Source: Nonomuraea soli
GTDB lineage: Bacteria > Actinomycetota > Actinomycetes > Streptosporangiales > Streptosporangiaceae
Assembly (NCBI RefSeq): GCF_013761175.1
Contig: NZ_JACDUR010000005.1
Location: 468,970 to 532,969 of the forward strand
DNA length: 64,000 nucleotides
Direction of reading: 5' to 3'
This document shows, in pieces, positions 18,001-27,800 of this stretch. The first letter of the stretch is position 1; each line of letters opens with the position of its first letter. The position numbers and the translations under genes were made by a program. The notes beneath the pieces are model-generated. The model worked only from the letters and a program-made list of their open reading frames with translations. It had not been told where the DNA came from and did not search any database.

Positions 18001-19391
18001 CGCAGCCGCCTGGCCTGTGCCCTCAGCGCCTCGTGCGACTTGGCCGACAGCACCCACGGGATCAGGGGGCGCGGCTGCGCCTCCGGCGTGGCCGCGGTCT
18101 GCGGCGGCGCCTGCTCCAGGATGATGTGGGCGTTGGTGCCGCTGATGCCGAAGGAGGAGACTCCCGCGCGGCGCGGCCGCGCGGTCTCGGGCCACGGGGT
18201 GGCCTCGTGAAGCAGCCGTACGGCGCCCGCGGACCAGTCGACGTGGCCGGTCGGCTCGTCCACGTGCAACGTCTGCGGCAGCACGCCGTGGCGCATCGCC
18301 ATGACCATCTTGATCACGCCCGCGACGCCCGCGGCCGCCTGGGTGTGGCCGATGTTCGACTTGACCGAGCCGAGCCACAGCGGCCGGTCCTCCGGCCGGT
18401 CCTGGCCGTAGGTGGCCACGATGGCCTGCGCCTCGATCGGGTCGCCCAGGGTGGTGCCGGTGCCGTGCCCCTCGACGGCGTCGACGTCGGCCGTGGTCAG
18501 GCGGGCGTCGGCCAGCGCCTGCTCGATCAGGCGCTGCTGGGAGGGTCCGTTCGGGGCGGTGAGCCCGTAGCTGGCGCCGTCCTGGTTGATGGCGCTGCCG
18601 CGCACGACGGCCAGGATCGGGTGGCCGTTGCGCTGCGCGTCCGACAGCCGCTCGACGAGCAGCATGCCGACGCCCTCGCCCCAGCCGGTGCCGTCGGCCG
18701 CCGCGGCGAAGGACTTGCAGCGTCCGTCCGCGGCCAGGCCGCGCTGGCGGGCGAAGTCGACGAACACGGCTGGAGTGGACAGCACGGTGACGCCGCCGGC
18801 CAGCGCGAGCGAGCACTCGCCGCGGCGCAGCGCCTGCATCGCCATGTGCAGGGCGACCAGCGACGACGAGCAGGCCGTGTCGACGGTGACCGACGGGCCC
18901 TCGAACCCGAAGGTGTAGGAGACCCGCCCGGACGCGACACCCGCCGAGACGCCGGTGCCGACGAAGCCGTCCAGGTCGCTGGCCAGGTTCTGCAGGTGCA
19001 CGCCGTAGTCGTGGTACATCAGCCCGACGAACACGCCCGTACGGCTGCCGCGAACCTCGGCGGGGTCGATGCCCGCGTGCTCCAGCGCCTCCCACGAGCC
19101 CTCCAGCAGCAGGCGCTGCTGCGGGTCCATGGCGACCGCCTCCCTGGGCGAGATGCTGAAGAAGGCCGGGTCGAAGGCGGTGGCGTCGTAGACGAAGCCG
19201 CCCTCGCGCGCGTAGGTGGTGCCCGGGTGCTCCGGGTCGGGGTGGTAGAGGTCGTCCAGCGGCCAGTTACGGTCGGTGGGGAACATCGACATCGCGTCCC
19301 CGCCCTGCGACACGAGGTTCCACAGGTCCTCGGGGCCTGTGACGCCGCCGGGCAGCCGGCAGCTCATGCCGACGATGGCGATCGGCTCCTC
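15063..19391 (-). other. PKS-IV module 2: KS-AT(malonyl)-inactive KR-ACP
   Basis: The KS is intact (DTACSSSL). The AT has GHSIGE (about 2415) and HAFH (about 2516), pointing to malonyl. The KR region keeps the length of a KR, but the cofactor loop reads LLLAGPLDE instead of TGGTGxLG and the Ser-Tyr-Asn catalytic set is gone (APAQAAWGDDG region). The beta-keto group should therefore remain. The ACP motif is GFSSM rather than GFDSL; the phosphopantetheine serine is kept. Confidence 0.87.
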
Positions 19392-22300
19392 CGCGCTCAT
19401 CGCGGTGTGGGTGGAGACCGCCGTGCCGGGCCCGTCCAGGAGCCTGGCGCGCAGGTACTGCACGAGGGCCACGGGTGTGGGGTAGTCGAAGATCAGTGTG
19501 GCGGGCAGCCGCAGCCCGGTGGCCGCGTTCATCCGATTGCGGAACTCGACGGCGGTGAGCGAGTCGAAGCCCGCCTCGTTGAAGGGCCTGTCCTGCTCGA
19601 CGGCGCTCGCGTCGGCGTATCCGAGCACGGTCGCGACCTGGTCGAGCACCAGGTCCATGACGACCTTGGCGTGCTCGCCCTCCGGCAGGCGGGCCAGGCG
19701 CTCGCGCAGCTGCGAGGCGGCGGCGGGGTCGGAGCCGACCACGCGGCGCTTGGAGACGGGCACGAGGCCGTGCAGGATCGCGGGCAGCGCCCCGAACTGC
19801 GCCGCCGTCCTCAGGTTGCGCAGCTCCAGCTTGATCGGGACCAGCGTCGCCCGGTCGGCGGCGCAGGCGGTGTCGAGCAGGGCCAGGCCTTCCTCGGTGG
19901 TGAGCGGGACGACACCGGTGCGGGCCAGCCTGGCCCGGTCGGCGTCGCTGAGCGTGCCGGTCAGGCCGCTGTCCTGCTCCCACAGTCCCCAGGCCAGCGA
20001 CAGGGCGGGCAGGCCGAGCCGCCGGCGCTGTACGGCGAGCGCGTCGACGAAGGCGTTGGCCGCGGCGTAGTTGCCTTGGCCGGGGCCGCCGAAGACACCG
20101 GCGGCGGACGAGAACGTGACGAACGCCGAGATCGGCAGGTCCTGGGTGAGTTCGTGCAGGTTCAGCACGGCGTCGGCCTTGGGGCGCAGCACCGCGTCGA
20201 TACGCTCGGGGGTCAGCGTGGCCAGCACACCGTCGTCGAGCGCGCCCGCCGCGTGCACGATCCCGGTGAGGGGGTGCCGGGCGGGGATCGATGCCAGGAG
20301 CGCGGCCAGGGCGTCGCGGTCGGCGGCGTCGCAGGCGGCGATGGTGGCGTCGACCCCGAGCTCGAGGAGTTCGGCCTGCAGCCGGAGCGCCCCGGGAGCG
20401 TCCGGTCCGCGGCGGCTGGTCAGCAGCAGGCGGCGCACGCCGTGCCGGAGCACCAGGTGACGGGCGACGATGCCGCCCAGGGTGCCGGTGCCGCCGGTGA
20501 TCAGCACGGTTCCGCCACGCTCCCAGCCCTCGGCCAGGTCACCCGCGATCGCCGTCTCGGCTTCCGGGCCTACGCACTCGGCTTCCGTGCCCGCAGGCAC
20601 GGTTGCCGTGATCGCGGTCTCGGTGGTCTGCTCGGGTGTGTACCGGGCCAGGCGCGGGACGTGGAGGGCGCCCGCGATCAGCGCGGCCTGGGCCTCCCCC
20701 GACTCCGCGGCGGCCGGGACCGCCCGCCACGACTCCTCGCTGCCGTCGACGTCGAGCAGGACGAAACGCCCGGGGTTCTCCGACTGGGCGGAGCGCATCA
20801 GGCCCCACACGGCGGCGGCGGCGAGGTTCTCCCCCGACACCGCTCCTTCGGTGACGATGACGAGCGGCACGTCGGCGTATTTGTCCTCGGCGAGCCACCC
20901 CTGCGCCACCGCCAGCACTTCGGAGGTGGCGGCCCGTGCCTCGTCGGCCGCGCCTGCCGTACCCACCGCGCCTGCCGTACCCACCGGGCCTGCCGTACCC
21001 GCCGGGCCGCAGGGCAGGAAGGCCAGCCGCGGCAGCGGGCCGTCGGCCACGAGTTCGGCGAGCACGACCCCGTGCGCCGCCAGCCGGGCCCCGTCGCCGC
21101 CGGCGAGCGCGTGTCCGGCGCCGGCGGCCTCTCCCAGCCTGGCCGGGATCCAGTCGAGCGAGAACAGCGCGTCCTTCAGCGGGTCGGCGGCGGCCTTCAG
21201 GTCCTCCACGGCCAGCGCCCGCACGGCCAGCGATTCCACGCTCGCCACGGGCGCTCCGGCGGAGTCGGCGACCTCGATGCCGACGCCGTTGGCGCCCGCC
21301 GGGGTCAGCCGCACCCGCAGGGCGGCGGCGCCGGTGGCGGCCAGCCGTACGTTGGTCCAGGCGAAGGGCAGCATCGGCCCGCCCGTGGTGTCGAAGAAGC
21401 CGCCCACGGCCAGGGGCTGGATCGCGGCGTCGAGGAGGGCGGGGTGCAAACAGAACCCGCCCGCCTCGGTGCCTTCCGGCAGGGCCACCTCGGCGAACAG
21501 CTCGCGGTCACGGCGCCACAACGCCGTCAGTCCGCGGAAGGCGGGGCCGTAGTCGATGCCGATCCCGGCCATCAGCTCGTACACGTCGCCGGGTTGCAGG
21601 GCCGTCGCGCCCGGAGGCGGCCAGGACTGTTCGGCGAAGGCCGCCGTGGCGCTGTCCTTGGCCAGGAATCCGGTGGCGTGCCTGGTCCATGGCTCGTCCT
21701 CGGCGCGGGCGTGGATGGTGAGCGCTCGCCTGCCGTCCTCGTCCGGCGCGCCGACGGCGATCTGGACGTGCACGCCGCCGGAGGCGGGCAGGATCAGCGG
21801 CGCCTGCAGCGTCAGCTCCTCCAGCAGGTCGCAGCCGACCTCGTCGCCCGCCCGTACGGCCAGCTCCACGAAGGCCGTGCCGGGGAGCAGCACCTGCCCG
21901 TTGACCATGTGGTCGGCCAGCCACGGGTGCGTCTTGACCGAGAGCCTGCCGGTCAGCAGCACGCCTTCGGCGTCGGCCAGCGACACGGCGGCGGCCAGCA
22001 GCGGGTGACCGGCGGCTCCCAGGCCGAGCTGCGTGAGGTCGCCGTTGGTCTGGACGGCGGGCGGCCAGTAGTGCTGGTTCTGGAAGGCGTAGGTCGGCAG
22101 GTCGACGCGGCGCGGCAGGGCCGGTGCCAGCAGCAGGTCCCAGTCGACCTCGCCGCCGCGTACCCACAGCTCGGCGGCGCTGGACAGGAACCGGCGCAGC
22201 CCGCCGTCGTCGCGTCGCAGGGTGCCCACGGCTACGCAGGCGTCTGCGGCCCCCGCGGCCTCGACGCTCTCCTGCACGCCGATCTTGAGCACCGGGTGGG

Positions 22301-24782
22301 CGCTGCACTCGACGAAGAAGCGGAAGTTCTCCTGCGCCAGGGTCTCGACCGCTGGGCCGAAGCCGACCGTCTCGCGCAGGTTCTCGTACCAGTAGGCGCC
22401 GTCGGCCTCGGTGCCCTCCAGCCAGAGGCCTCTGACCGTGGAGTACCACGGGGTATGGCTGATGCGGGGAGCGACCGGAGCCAGCAGGCCCGCCAGATCG
22501 TCCTTGATCGCGGTCACGTGCGCCGAGTGCGAGGCGTAGTCCACCTCGATCCGCTTGGCCCGCTCGTTGACGGCCAGCAGCTCCTCCAGGGCATCGACGT
22601 CGCCCGAGACGACGGTGGAGGAGGGACCGTTGATCGCCGCCACGGAGACTCGGCCGTCGAACCCGGCGAGGTACTCTCGCACTTCCGCGACCGGCAGCGG
22701 CACCGACACCATCCCGCCCCGGCCCGCCAGCGCCACGATCGCCTGGCTGCGCAACGCCACCACCCGGGCGCCGTCCTCCAACGACAACGCCCCGGCCACC
22801 ACCGCGGCGGCGATCTCACCCTGTGAGTGCCCGATCACCGCGGCCGGCTTCACCCCGGCCGACTGCCACACCGCCGCCAGCGACACCATCATCGCCCACA
22901 ACACCGGCTGGACCACGTCCACCCGGTCGAAGCCCGGCTGGCCCTCCTCACCGCGCAACACACCCGTCAGCGACCAGTCCACGAACGGCGCCAGAGCCGT
23001 CTCACACTCGGCCATCCGCTGCGCGAACACCGGCGAGGACTCCAGCAACTCCACGCCCATACCGAGCCACTGCGAGCCCTGGCCGGGGAAGACGAACACC
23101 GTCTTGCCCGCCGTACCAGCCGTGCCTTCGACGGCGCCCGACACCACGCCCGAGGCCAGCCGCTCCAACGCCGACGTCAGCTCCTCGCGATCCCCCACCA
23201 CAACGGCCCGGCGCTCGAACGCCGACCGCGACGCCACCAGCGAGTGCGCGACGTCGGCCGCGGCGAGTTCCGGCCGCCCGGCGGTCCAGGAGGCCAGCCG
23301 TCCGGCCTGCGCCCGCAGCGCCTCGGCGGTCTTGGCCGACAGCACCCACGGCACCACCGGCAGCTCGATGCCCGCCTCGCGCTCCGCGGGCTCCAGCGCG
23401 GGAGCCTCCTCCAGGATCACGTGCGCGTTGGTTCCGCTCATGCCGAACGACGAGACGCCGGCCCGGCGCGGCTCCGCACCCGGCGACCAGGGGCGTGCCT
23501 CCTGGAGCAGCTCCACGTCGCCGGCGGTCCAGTCGATCTGCTCGGAAGGTTGCGAGGCGTGCAGGGTGGCGGGCAGGACGCCGTGGCGCATCGCCATGAC
23601 CATCTTGATCACACCCGCCGCACCGGCGGCCGCCTGGGCGTGGCCGATGTTCGACTTGACCGAGCCCAGCCACAGCGGCTGTCCCTCCGGGCGGCCCTGA
23701 CCGTAGGTGGCGATGATCGCCTGGGCCTCGATCGGGTCGCCCAGCGCCGTGCCGGTGCCGTGCGCCTCGACGGCGTCGATCTGGTCCGGGGTGAGCCGGG
23801 CGTCGGCCAGCGCCTGGCGGATCACCCGCTGCTGCGAAGGGCCGTTCGGCGCGGTCAGACCGTTGCTGGCGCCGTCCTGGTTGATGGCGCTTCCGCGCAC
23901 GACGGCCAGGATCGGGTGGCCGTTGCGTTGCGCGTCCGACAACCTCTCCACCAGCAGGACGCCCGCGCCCTCGGCCAGCGCCATGCCGTCCGCGTCGTTG
24001 GAGAAGGCCTTGGAGCGCGCGTCCCTGGCCAGCGCGCGCACCCGGCTGAACCCGATGAACGTGCCGGGCGTCGACAACACGGTGACCGCTCCGGCCAGCG
24101 CCAGCGAGCAGTCTCCGTTGCGCAGCGCGCGCACGGCGAGGTGGAGGGCGACCAGCGAGGAGGAGCAGGCGGTGTCGATGGTGACGGCCGGGCCCTCCAG
24201 CCCGAGGGTGTAGGAGATGCGGCCGGACACCACGCTGGTGGCGACGCCGGTCATCAGGTAGCCCTGCAGCTCCGGAGGGGCCTGCATCATCATCGTGAGG
24301 AACTCGGGGCTGTTGGCGCCCACGAACACGCCGGTCCTGCTGCCGTGCAGCGTGGCGGGGTCGATGCCGGCCCGCTCGATCGCCTCCCAGGAGGTCTCCA
24401 GCAGCAGCCGCTGCTGGGGGTCCATGGCGACGGCCTCGCGCGGCGAGATGCCGAAGAACCCCGGATCGAACTCCGTGATGTCCCCCACGAACCCGCCCTC
24501 GGCGACGTAGGAGGCGCCGAACGCGTCGGGGTCGGGGTTGTAGAGGGTCTCCAGGTCCCAGCCGCGGCCGTCGGGGAAGCCGGAGATCGCGTCCGTGCGG
24601 TCGGCCACCACCCGCCACAGGTCCTCCGGGCTCTGGACCTCACCCGGGTAGCGGCAGCCGATCCCGATGATCGCGATCGGTTCGTGATTGCGCTCCTCGG
24701 CCGCGTGCAGGCGTCGCTTGTTGTCGTGGAGCTCGGTCGTCACTCGCTTCAGATACTCGACGAGCTGTGCTTCGGTCGCCAT
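15063..24782 (-). CDS. PKS-IV: two-module type I PKS, last in the visible chain, 3239 aa
   Basis: This protein adds the last two units seen here. Order: N-terminal docking helix (MATEAQLVEYLKRV, residues 1-32); module 1 KS (33-460), AT, DH, KR, ACP (serine near 1739); module 2 KS (from about 1797), AT, degenerate KR (about 2730-3130), ACP (serine near 3194). The protein ends about 45 residues after the last ACP serine with neither a thioesterase nor a docking tail, so release needs a separate enzyme. The ATG at 24782 has GAGAGG about 7 nt upstream and lies 29 nt after PKS-III. The same frame is open upstream to 27401 inside PKS-III, but those residues do not resemble a PKS. The docking helix resembles that of PKS-III, which fits acceptance from the PKS-III tail. 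Confidence 0.95.
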   Translation of the reverse strand: MATEAQLVEYLKRVTTELHDNKRRLHAAEERNHEPIAIIGIGCRYPGEVQSPEDLWRVVADRTDAISGFPDGRGWDLETLYNPDPDAFGASYVAEGGFVGDITEFDPGFFGISPREAVAMDPQQRLLLETSWEAIERAGIDPATLHGSRTGVFVGANSPEFLTMMMQAPPELQGYLMTGVATSVVSGRISYTLGLEGPAVTIDTACSSSLVALHLAVRALRNGDCSLALAGAVTVLSTPGTFIGFSRVRALARDARSKAFSNDADGMALAEGAGVLLVERLSDAQRNGHPILAVVRGSAINQDGASNGLTAPNGPSQQRVIRQALADARLTPDQIDAVEAHGTGTALGDPIEAQAIIATYGQGRPEGQPLWLGSVKSNIGHAQAAAGAAGVIKMVMAMRHGVLPATLHASQPSEQIDWTAGDVELLQEARPWSPGAEPRRAGVSSFGMSGTNAHVILEEAPALEPAEREAGIELPVVPWVLSAKTAEALRAQAGRLASWTAGRPELAAADVAHSLVASRSAFERRAVVVGDREELTSALERLASGVVSGAVEGTAGTAGKTVFVFPGQGSQWLGMGVELLESSPVFAQRMAECETALAPFVDWSLTGVLRGEEGQPGFDRVDVVQPVLWAMMVSLAAVWQSAGVKPAAVIGHSQGEIAAAVVAGALSLEDGARVVALRSQAIVALAGRGGMVSVPLPVAEVREYLAGFDGRVSVAAINGPSSTVVSGDVDALEELLAVNERAKRIEVDYASHSAHVTAIKDDLAGLLAPVAPRISHTPWYSTVRGLWLEGTEADGAYWYENLRETVGFGPAVETLAQENFRFFVECSAHPVLKIGVQESVEAAGAADACVAVGTLRRDDGGLRRFLSSAAELWVRGGEVDWDLLLAPALPRRVDLPTYAFQNQHYWPPAVQTNGDLTQLGLGAAGHPLLAAAVSLADAEGVLLTGRLSVKTHPWLADHMVNGQVLLPGTAFVELAVRAGDEVGCDLLEELTLQAPLILPASGGVHVQIAVGAPDEDGRRALTIHARAEDEPWTRHATGFLAKDSATAAFAEQSWPPPGATALQPGDVYELMAGIGIDYGPAFRGLTALWRRDRELFAEVALPEGTEAGGFCLHPALLDAAIQPLAVGGFFDTTGGPMLPFAWTNVRLAATGAAALRVRLTPAGANGVGIEVADSAGAPVASVESLAVRALAVEDLKAAADPLKDALFSLDWIPARLGEAAGAGHALAGGDGARLAAHGVVLAELVADGPLPRLAFLPCGPAGTAGPVGTAGAVGTAGAADEARAATSEVLAVAQGWLAEDKYADVPLVIVTEGAVSGENLAAAAVWGLMRSAQSENPGRFVLLDVDGSEESWRAVPAAAESGEAQAALIAGALHVPRLARYTPEQTTETAITATVPAGTEAECVGPEAETAIAGDLAEGWERGGTVLITGGTGTLGGIVARHLVLRHGVRRLLLTSRRGPDAPGALRLQAELLELGVDATIAACDAADRDALAALLASIPARHPLTGIVHAAGALDDGVLATLTPERIDAVLRPKADAVLNLHELTQDLPISAFVTFSSAAGVFGGPGQGNYAAANAFVDALAVQRRRLGLPALSLAWGLWEQDSGLTGTLSDADRARLARTGVVPLTTEEGLALLDTACAADRATLVPIKLELRNLRTAAQFGALPAILHGLVPVSKRRVVGSDPAAASQLRERLARLPEGEHAKVVMDLVLDQVATVLGYADASAVEQDRPFNEAGFDSLTAVEFRNRMNAATGLRLPATLIFDYPTPVALVQYLRARLLDGPGTAVSTHTAMSAEEPIAIVGMSCRLPGGVTGPEDLWNLVSQGGDAMSMFPTDRNWPLDDLYHPDPEHPGTTYAREGGFVYDATAFDPAFFSISPREAVAMDPQQRLLLEGSWEALEHAGIDPAEVRGSRTGVFVGLMYHDYGVHLQNLASDLDGFVGTGVSAGVASGRVSYTFGFEGPSVTVDTACSSSLVALHMAMQALRRGECSLALAGGVTVLSTPAVFVDFARQRGLAADGRCKSFAAAADGTGWGEGVGMLLVERLSDAQRNGHPILAVVRGSAINQDGASYGLTAPNGPSQQRLIEQALADARLTTADVDAVEGHGTGTTLGDPIEAQAIVATYGQDRPEDRPLWLGSVKSNIGHTQAAAGVAGVIKMVMAMRHGVLPQTLHVDEPTGHVDWSAGAVRLLHEATPWPETARPRRAGVSSFGISGTNAHIILEQAPPQTAATPEAQPRPLIPWVLSAKSHEALRAQARRLRGHLATRQEHPADEIARSLATTRSSFRRRLVVLGTTREELTSGLEAAIAQTPADNVISATAARGRTAYLFTGQGSQRQGMGEELYAAYPEYAAAFDEVCARFDGHLDRPLREVVTADPEALQQTRYTQAALFAVEVALYRLLEAWGMRPDFLAGHSIGEIVAAHVSGVLTLDDAVKLVAARGRLMQELPSGGAMVSVRATEEEVLPLLAGREDRVGIAAVNGPSSVVLSGTEEAVLEVAALLSLRGHKTKRLAVSHAFHSPLMEPVLDAFREVASGLAFRPPAIPIVSNVTGEAAGAEELTSPEYWVRHLRQAVRFCDGIRTLQRQGVTTFLEVGPDAVLTAMAGDCVEDWTGVAAAVLRRDRPEAATLLDALAQAWAHGADVHWGAVVGAGATVPLPTYPFQRQRYWPDPPAIEQVAAPDTELWEAVARQDLPGLLATLGLGAGATLEDLLPALARLHGGAGADQGHPRLQLGWQPLTDLPAPVLSGTWLVVAPDYAPQADTSPRPDGSQQADTSPQAAPPADGSQQPIPAAAAGRAIAAALARYGADTAVVPEPPGSDTGVAGIVCLLPEGAPPPSIAPGGAPVWVLTRRAVRVAPSDGDVAPETAQTWGRLRTAARERLLRDGGLVDLPAVLDEQVLRRLCTVLSGITGEDEAAVRPGGVFVRRLRPAPARATALGAGWRPSGTLLLAGPLDETAAELGRWAARNGATRVVLTEPDARLDGEQGVVVRRLDGERGTIAGGLDAVMADGAHPLTAVVCTTPEAARLLDERTRTTDLAAFIMLAPAQAAWGDDGAAHLEHFTALAARRREAGLPVLSAAIGLKEPADAVAALRHALRLGDTTLVVADPDWAALAALLRSHLLDAVPEAALPPQEAENVIDGSAAFRRLLDDSAPDSHHGILLDVVRRETAAILQFPLPDAIEPDAEFFELGFSSMAAVELRNRIGELTGIQLAADAVYDYPTPAELAGHLLAEVAVAG
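16419..16506 (-). repeat. Imperfect direct repeats inside the decayed KR of PKS-IV module 2
   Basis: CTGCTGGGAGCCGTC occurs at 16419-16433 and 16467-16481, and GAGGTGTCGGCCTGC at 16456-16470 and 16492-16506. They encode a DGSQQADTSP-like repetition ahead of the non-functional KR core. Confidence 0.7.
19392..24782 (-). other. PKS-IV module 1: KS-AT(methylmalonyl)-DH-KR(B)-ACP
   Basis: The KS active site is DTACSSSL (Cys near 206). The AT has GHSQGE (about 652) and YASH (about 751), the methylmalonyl signature. The DH has HMVNGQVLLP (about 957) and HPALLDA. The KR has GGTGTLG (about 1431), LDD (about 1514) and GNYAAAN (about 1571), a B-type active ketoreductase. The module is predicted to leave an alpha-methyl trans double bond. 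The KR structural half contains a 6-residue tandem repeat (GTAG plus two variable residues). Confidence 0.88.
20949..21002 (-). repeat. 18-bp tandem repeat, three copies, inside PKS-IV module 1
   Basis: Three consecutive 18-bp units (20949-20966, 20967-20984, 20985-21002) are identical or differ at a few bases. They encode repeats of Gly-Thr-Ala-Gly plus two variable residues in the linker before the KR. The repeat is in frame, so length changes would be tolerated. Confidence 0.85.
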
Positions 24783-24811
24783 CGTCGTTCCTCTCTCGCT
24801 TCCACGCCTGC

Positions 24812-27800
24812 TCAGGCGATGCCGAGCTCGTTGTCGATGAAGGTGAGGATCTCGTCGGCCGTCGCGGCGGCCAGCCGGTCGGCCACGTTCTCCTCCGCGG
24901 GCCGGGTGCCGCTCTGCCGTTCCTTCCAGGAGAAGAGCAGCTGCTCCAGCCTGGAGGTGATCTCCTCGGGGGTCGCGCAGTCGGCCGCGGCGGCGGCCAG
25001 CGCCGCCTCCATCCGGTCGATCTCGGCCAGGACCTGCTGTCCCGCGCTGTGCGCCGGTGGCGCGATCTCCTCCAGCAGGTGCCTGGCCAGCGCGGCGGGG
25101 TTGGGGTAGTCGAACACCAGCGAGGCCGGCAGCCGCAGGCCGGTGGCGGCCTTGAGGCGGTTGCGCAGCTCCACCGCGGTCAGCGAGTCGAAGCCGATCT
25201 CCTTGAAGGCCCGGCCGGGCTCGACCGCGTCGGGCCTGGCGAAGCCGAGGACCGCGGCCACGTGGCTCTGGACCAGCTCCAGCAGCACCGGCGTGCGGTC
25301 GGCCTCCGGCAGGGCGGCCAGCCGGTCGCTGAGCGACTCGCCCTGCGCCGCCTCCGCCACCACCACGCGCCGGGCGGTGGTCCGCACCAGGCTGCGCAGC
25401 AGCGGATGGCCGAGGCCGCCGGCCGCTCCCGCGCGCAGGGTCGCCAGGTCGAGCCGGATCGGCACGAGTGCCGCCTGGTGGGCGCCGATGGCCAGGTCGA
25501 GCAGGGCCAGGCCGTCGTCCAGGTCGAGCGCGCCCATGCCGGATCTGTTCAGCCGGCTGATGTCGGCCTCGTCGAGGTGGCCGGTCATACCGCTGCCGCT
25601 GCGAGGTGTCCACAGGCCCCACGCGAGCGAGGTGGCGGCCTGGCCGCGGGCCGAGCGGTGCTGGGCGAGCGCGTCCAGGAAGGCGTTGGCCGCCGCGTAG
25701 TTGCCCTGACCCGGGCTGCCGAAGACGCCCGCGGCGCCGGAGTAGATCACGAACTGGGCCAGATCGAGCTCTGCGGTGAGTTCGTGCAGGTTGATCGCCG
25801 CCGTGACCTTGGGCCTCAGGACGGTCCGCAGGCGCTCGGGCGTCAGCGAGGTGATCATGCCGTCGTCGAGGACACCGGCGGTGCTCACGACGGCGGTCAG
25901 CGGGTGCTCGGCCGGGATCTGCGTGAGCAGCCGCGCCAGGGCGGCGCGGTCGGCGGCGTCGCACGCCACGATGCGCACGCTCGCCCCCAGCTCGGTCAGC
26001 TCGCGCTCCAGCTCGGCGGCTCCCTCGGTGCCGGGGCCGCGGCGCCCGGCCAGCACCAGGTGCCGCACCCCGTGCTCGGTCACCAGCCGCCTGGCCGCCA
26101 GCGCGCCGAGCGCGCCGGTGCCGCCGACCACGAGCACGCTGCCGTCGGCGTCGATCTCGGCCGGCATGGTGAGCACGACCTTGCCGATGTGGCGGGCCTG
26201 GGCGACGTGGCGGAAGGCGTCGTCCGCCCGGCGCACGTCCCAGCCTCTGATCGGGGGCAGCCGCAGCGCGCCCTGATCGAACAGGGCGACGATCTCGGCG
26301 AGGATCTCGCCGGTCCTGTCCATGTCCAGCTGGGTGAGGTCGAAGCTGAGGTAGCGGGCGGGAAGCATCTGCTCGGGGTCGCGCAGGTCCGTCTTGCCCA
26401 TCTCGATGAAGCGCCCGCCGGGGCGCAGCAGGCCGAGCGAGGCGTCGATGAACTCTCCCGCCAGGGAGTTGAGCACCACGTCCACGCCGGCCTCGAAGGT
26501 CCGCGCGAAGTCGAGGGTGCGGGAGGAGGCGATCCTGGCGGGGTCCACGCCCAGGTCTCGCACCGCCTGCCACTTGCTCTCGCCTGCCGTGCCGTACACC
26601 TGGGCACCCAGGTGGTGGGCCAGTTGCACGGCGGCCGTGCCGACGCCGCCCGCGGCGGCGTGCACCAGGAGCGACTCCCCCGCGCGCAGCTGGGCCAGGT
26701 CGACGAGCGCGTGGTAGGCGGTGATGAACGCGATGGGCACGGACGCGGCCTCGGTGTACGACCAGCCCTCGGGGATGCGGGCCAGCAGCCGGTGGTCGGT
26801 GACGGCGCGCCGGGCGAAGCCGTCCACGATGCCCATGACCCGGTCTCCCGGCGCCAGCGTCGTGACGTCGTCGGCGACCTCGATGACCACGCCGGCGCCC
26901 TCGCCGCCCATGGGAGCCTCGCCCGGGTACATGTCCAGGGCGATCAGGACGTCGCGGAAGTTCAGGCCCATCGCCCGGGTGGCGATCCTGACCTGGCCCG
27001 GGTCCAGTGGCGCGTCTTCGGCGGCCAGGAGCGCGAGGTTGTCGACCGTGCCGCGGCCGGTCGTGTCCAGCCGCCAGTTCGCGGTGCCCGCGGGCGGGAC
27101 CATCGCGCTGCCGCGCCCGGTTCCGGCGCGGACCAGCCGGGGCGTGTACGCGACCCCCTCGCGCAGCGCCACCTGGTTCTCGCCGCCCGCCAGGACGGAC
27201 GGCAGAGCCCGGTAGGAGTCGGGGTGGCCGTCCAGGTCGAGCAGGACCAGGCGCTCGGGATTCTCCGACTGGGCCGATCGGGCCAGGCCCCAGACGGCCG
27301 CGTTGACCAGGTCGGGCACCTCGTCGTGGACGTCGGCGGCGACGGCGCCGCGGGTGATGAGGACCAGCCGCGAGCCCGGGTGGCGCTCGTCGGCCAGCCA
27401 CTCCTGCAGCAGGCCGAGCGCCTCACAGGTGCGCTCGTGGACGGCCTCGGCCAGGCCGCCCGCGGTCGCGCCGTCCAGGGTCACGCACACCAGGTCGGGT
27501 GCCTGCTCCATGGAGAGGACCTCGGCCAGGCCCGCGTACGGCACGGCGGTGATGCCCGCCGCGTCGAGGGCGGCGGAGTCGCCGACAGTGGCCCAGCGCA
27601 GGCCGGGAACCGGCTCGCCCGCCTGCATGGCGGTCCATTCGAGCTCGTAGAGCGATTCGCGTGTCGTGTCCGCGTTCCTCGCGCCTCCGCCCGCGGGCAG
27701 GGGACGCAGGAGCAGGGACGCCACGTCGGCGACGGGAGCCCCGGCCTGGTCGGTGATCGTGAGCGTCACCCGGCCGGCCTCCTGGATCGACAGCTGGGCG

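Noticed and set aside
16599..22826. Very long plus-strand open frame (also 2702-6616, 24767-29467, 33944-39676, 44537-49390 and 54335-58630)
   Set aside because: These lie opposite PKS genes and their translations are low-complexity, with high Gly, Arg, His and Val and no domain. They are the usual mirror of high-GC coding sequence.
24783..27401. Upstream extension of the PKS-IV frame
   Set aside because: The residues before 24782 lie inside PKS-III, have no homology-like features, and the docking helix starts exactly at the ATG with a ribosome site.
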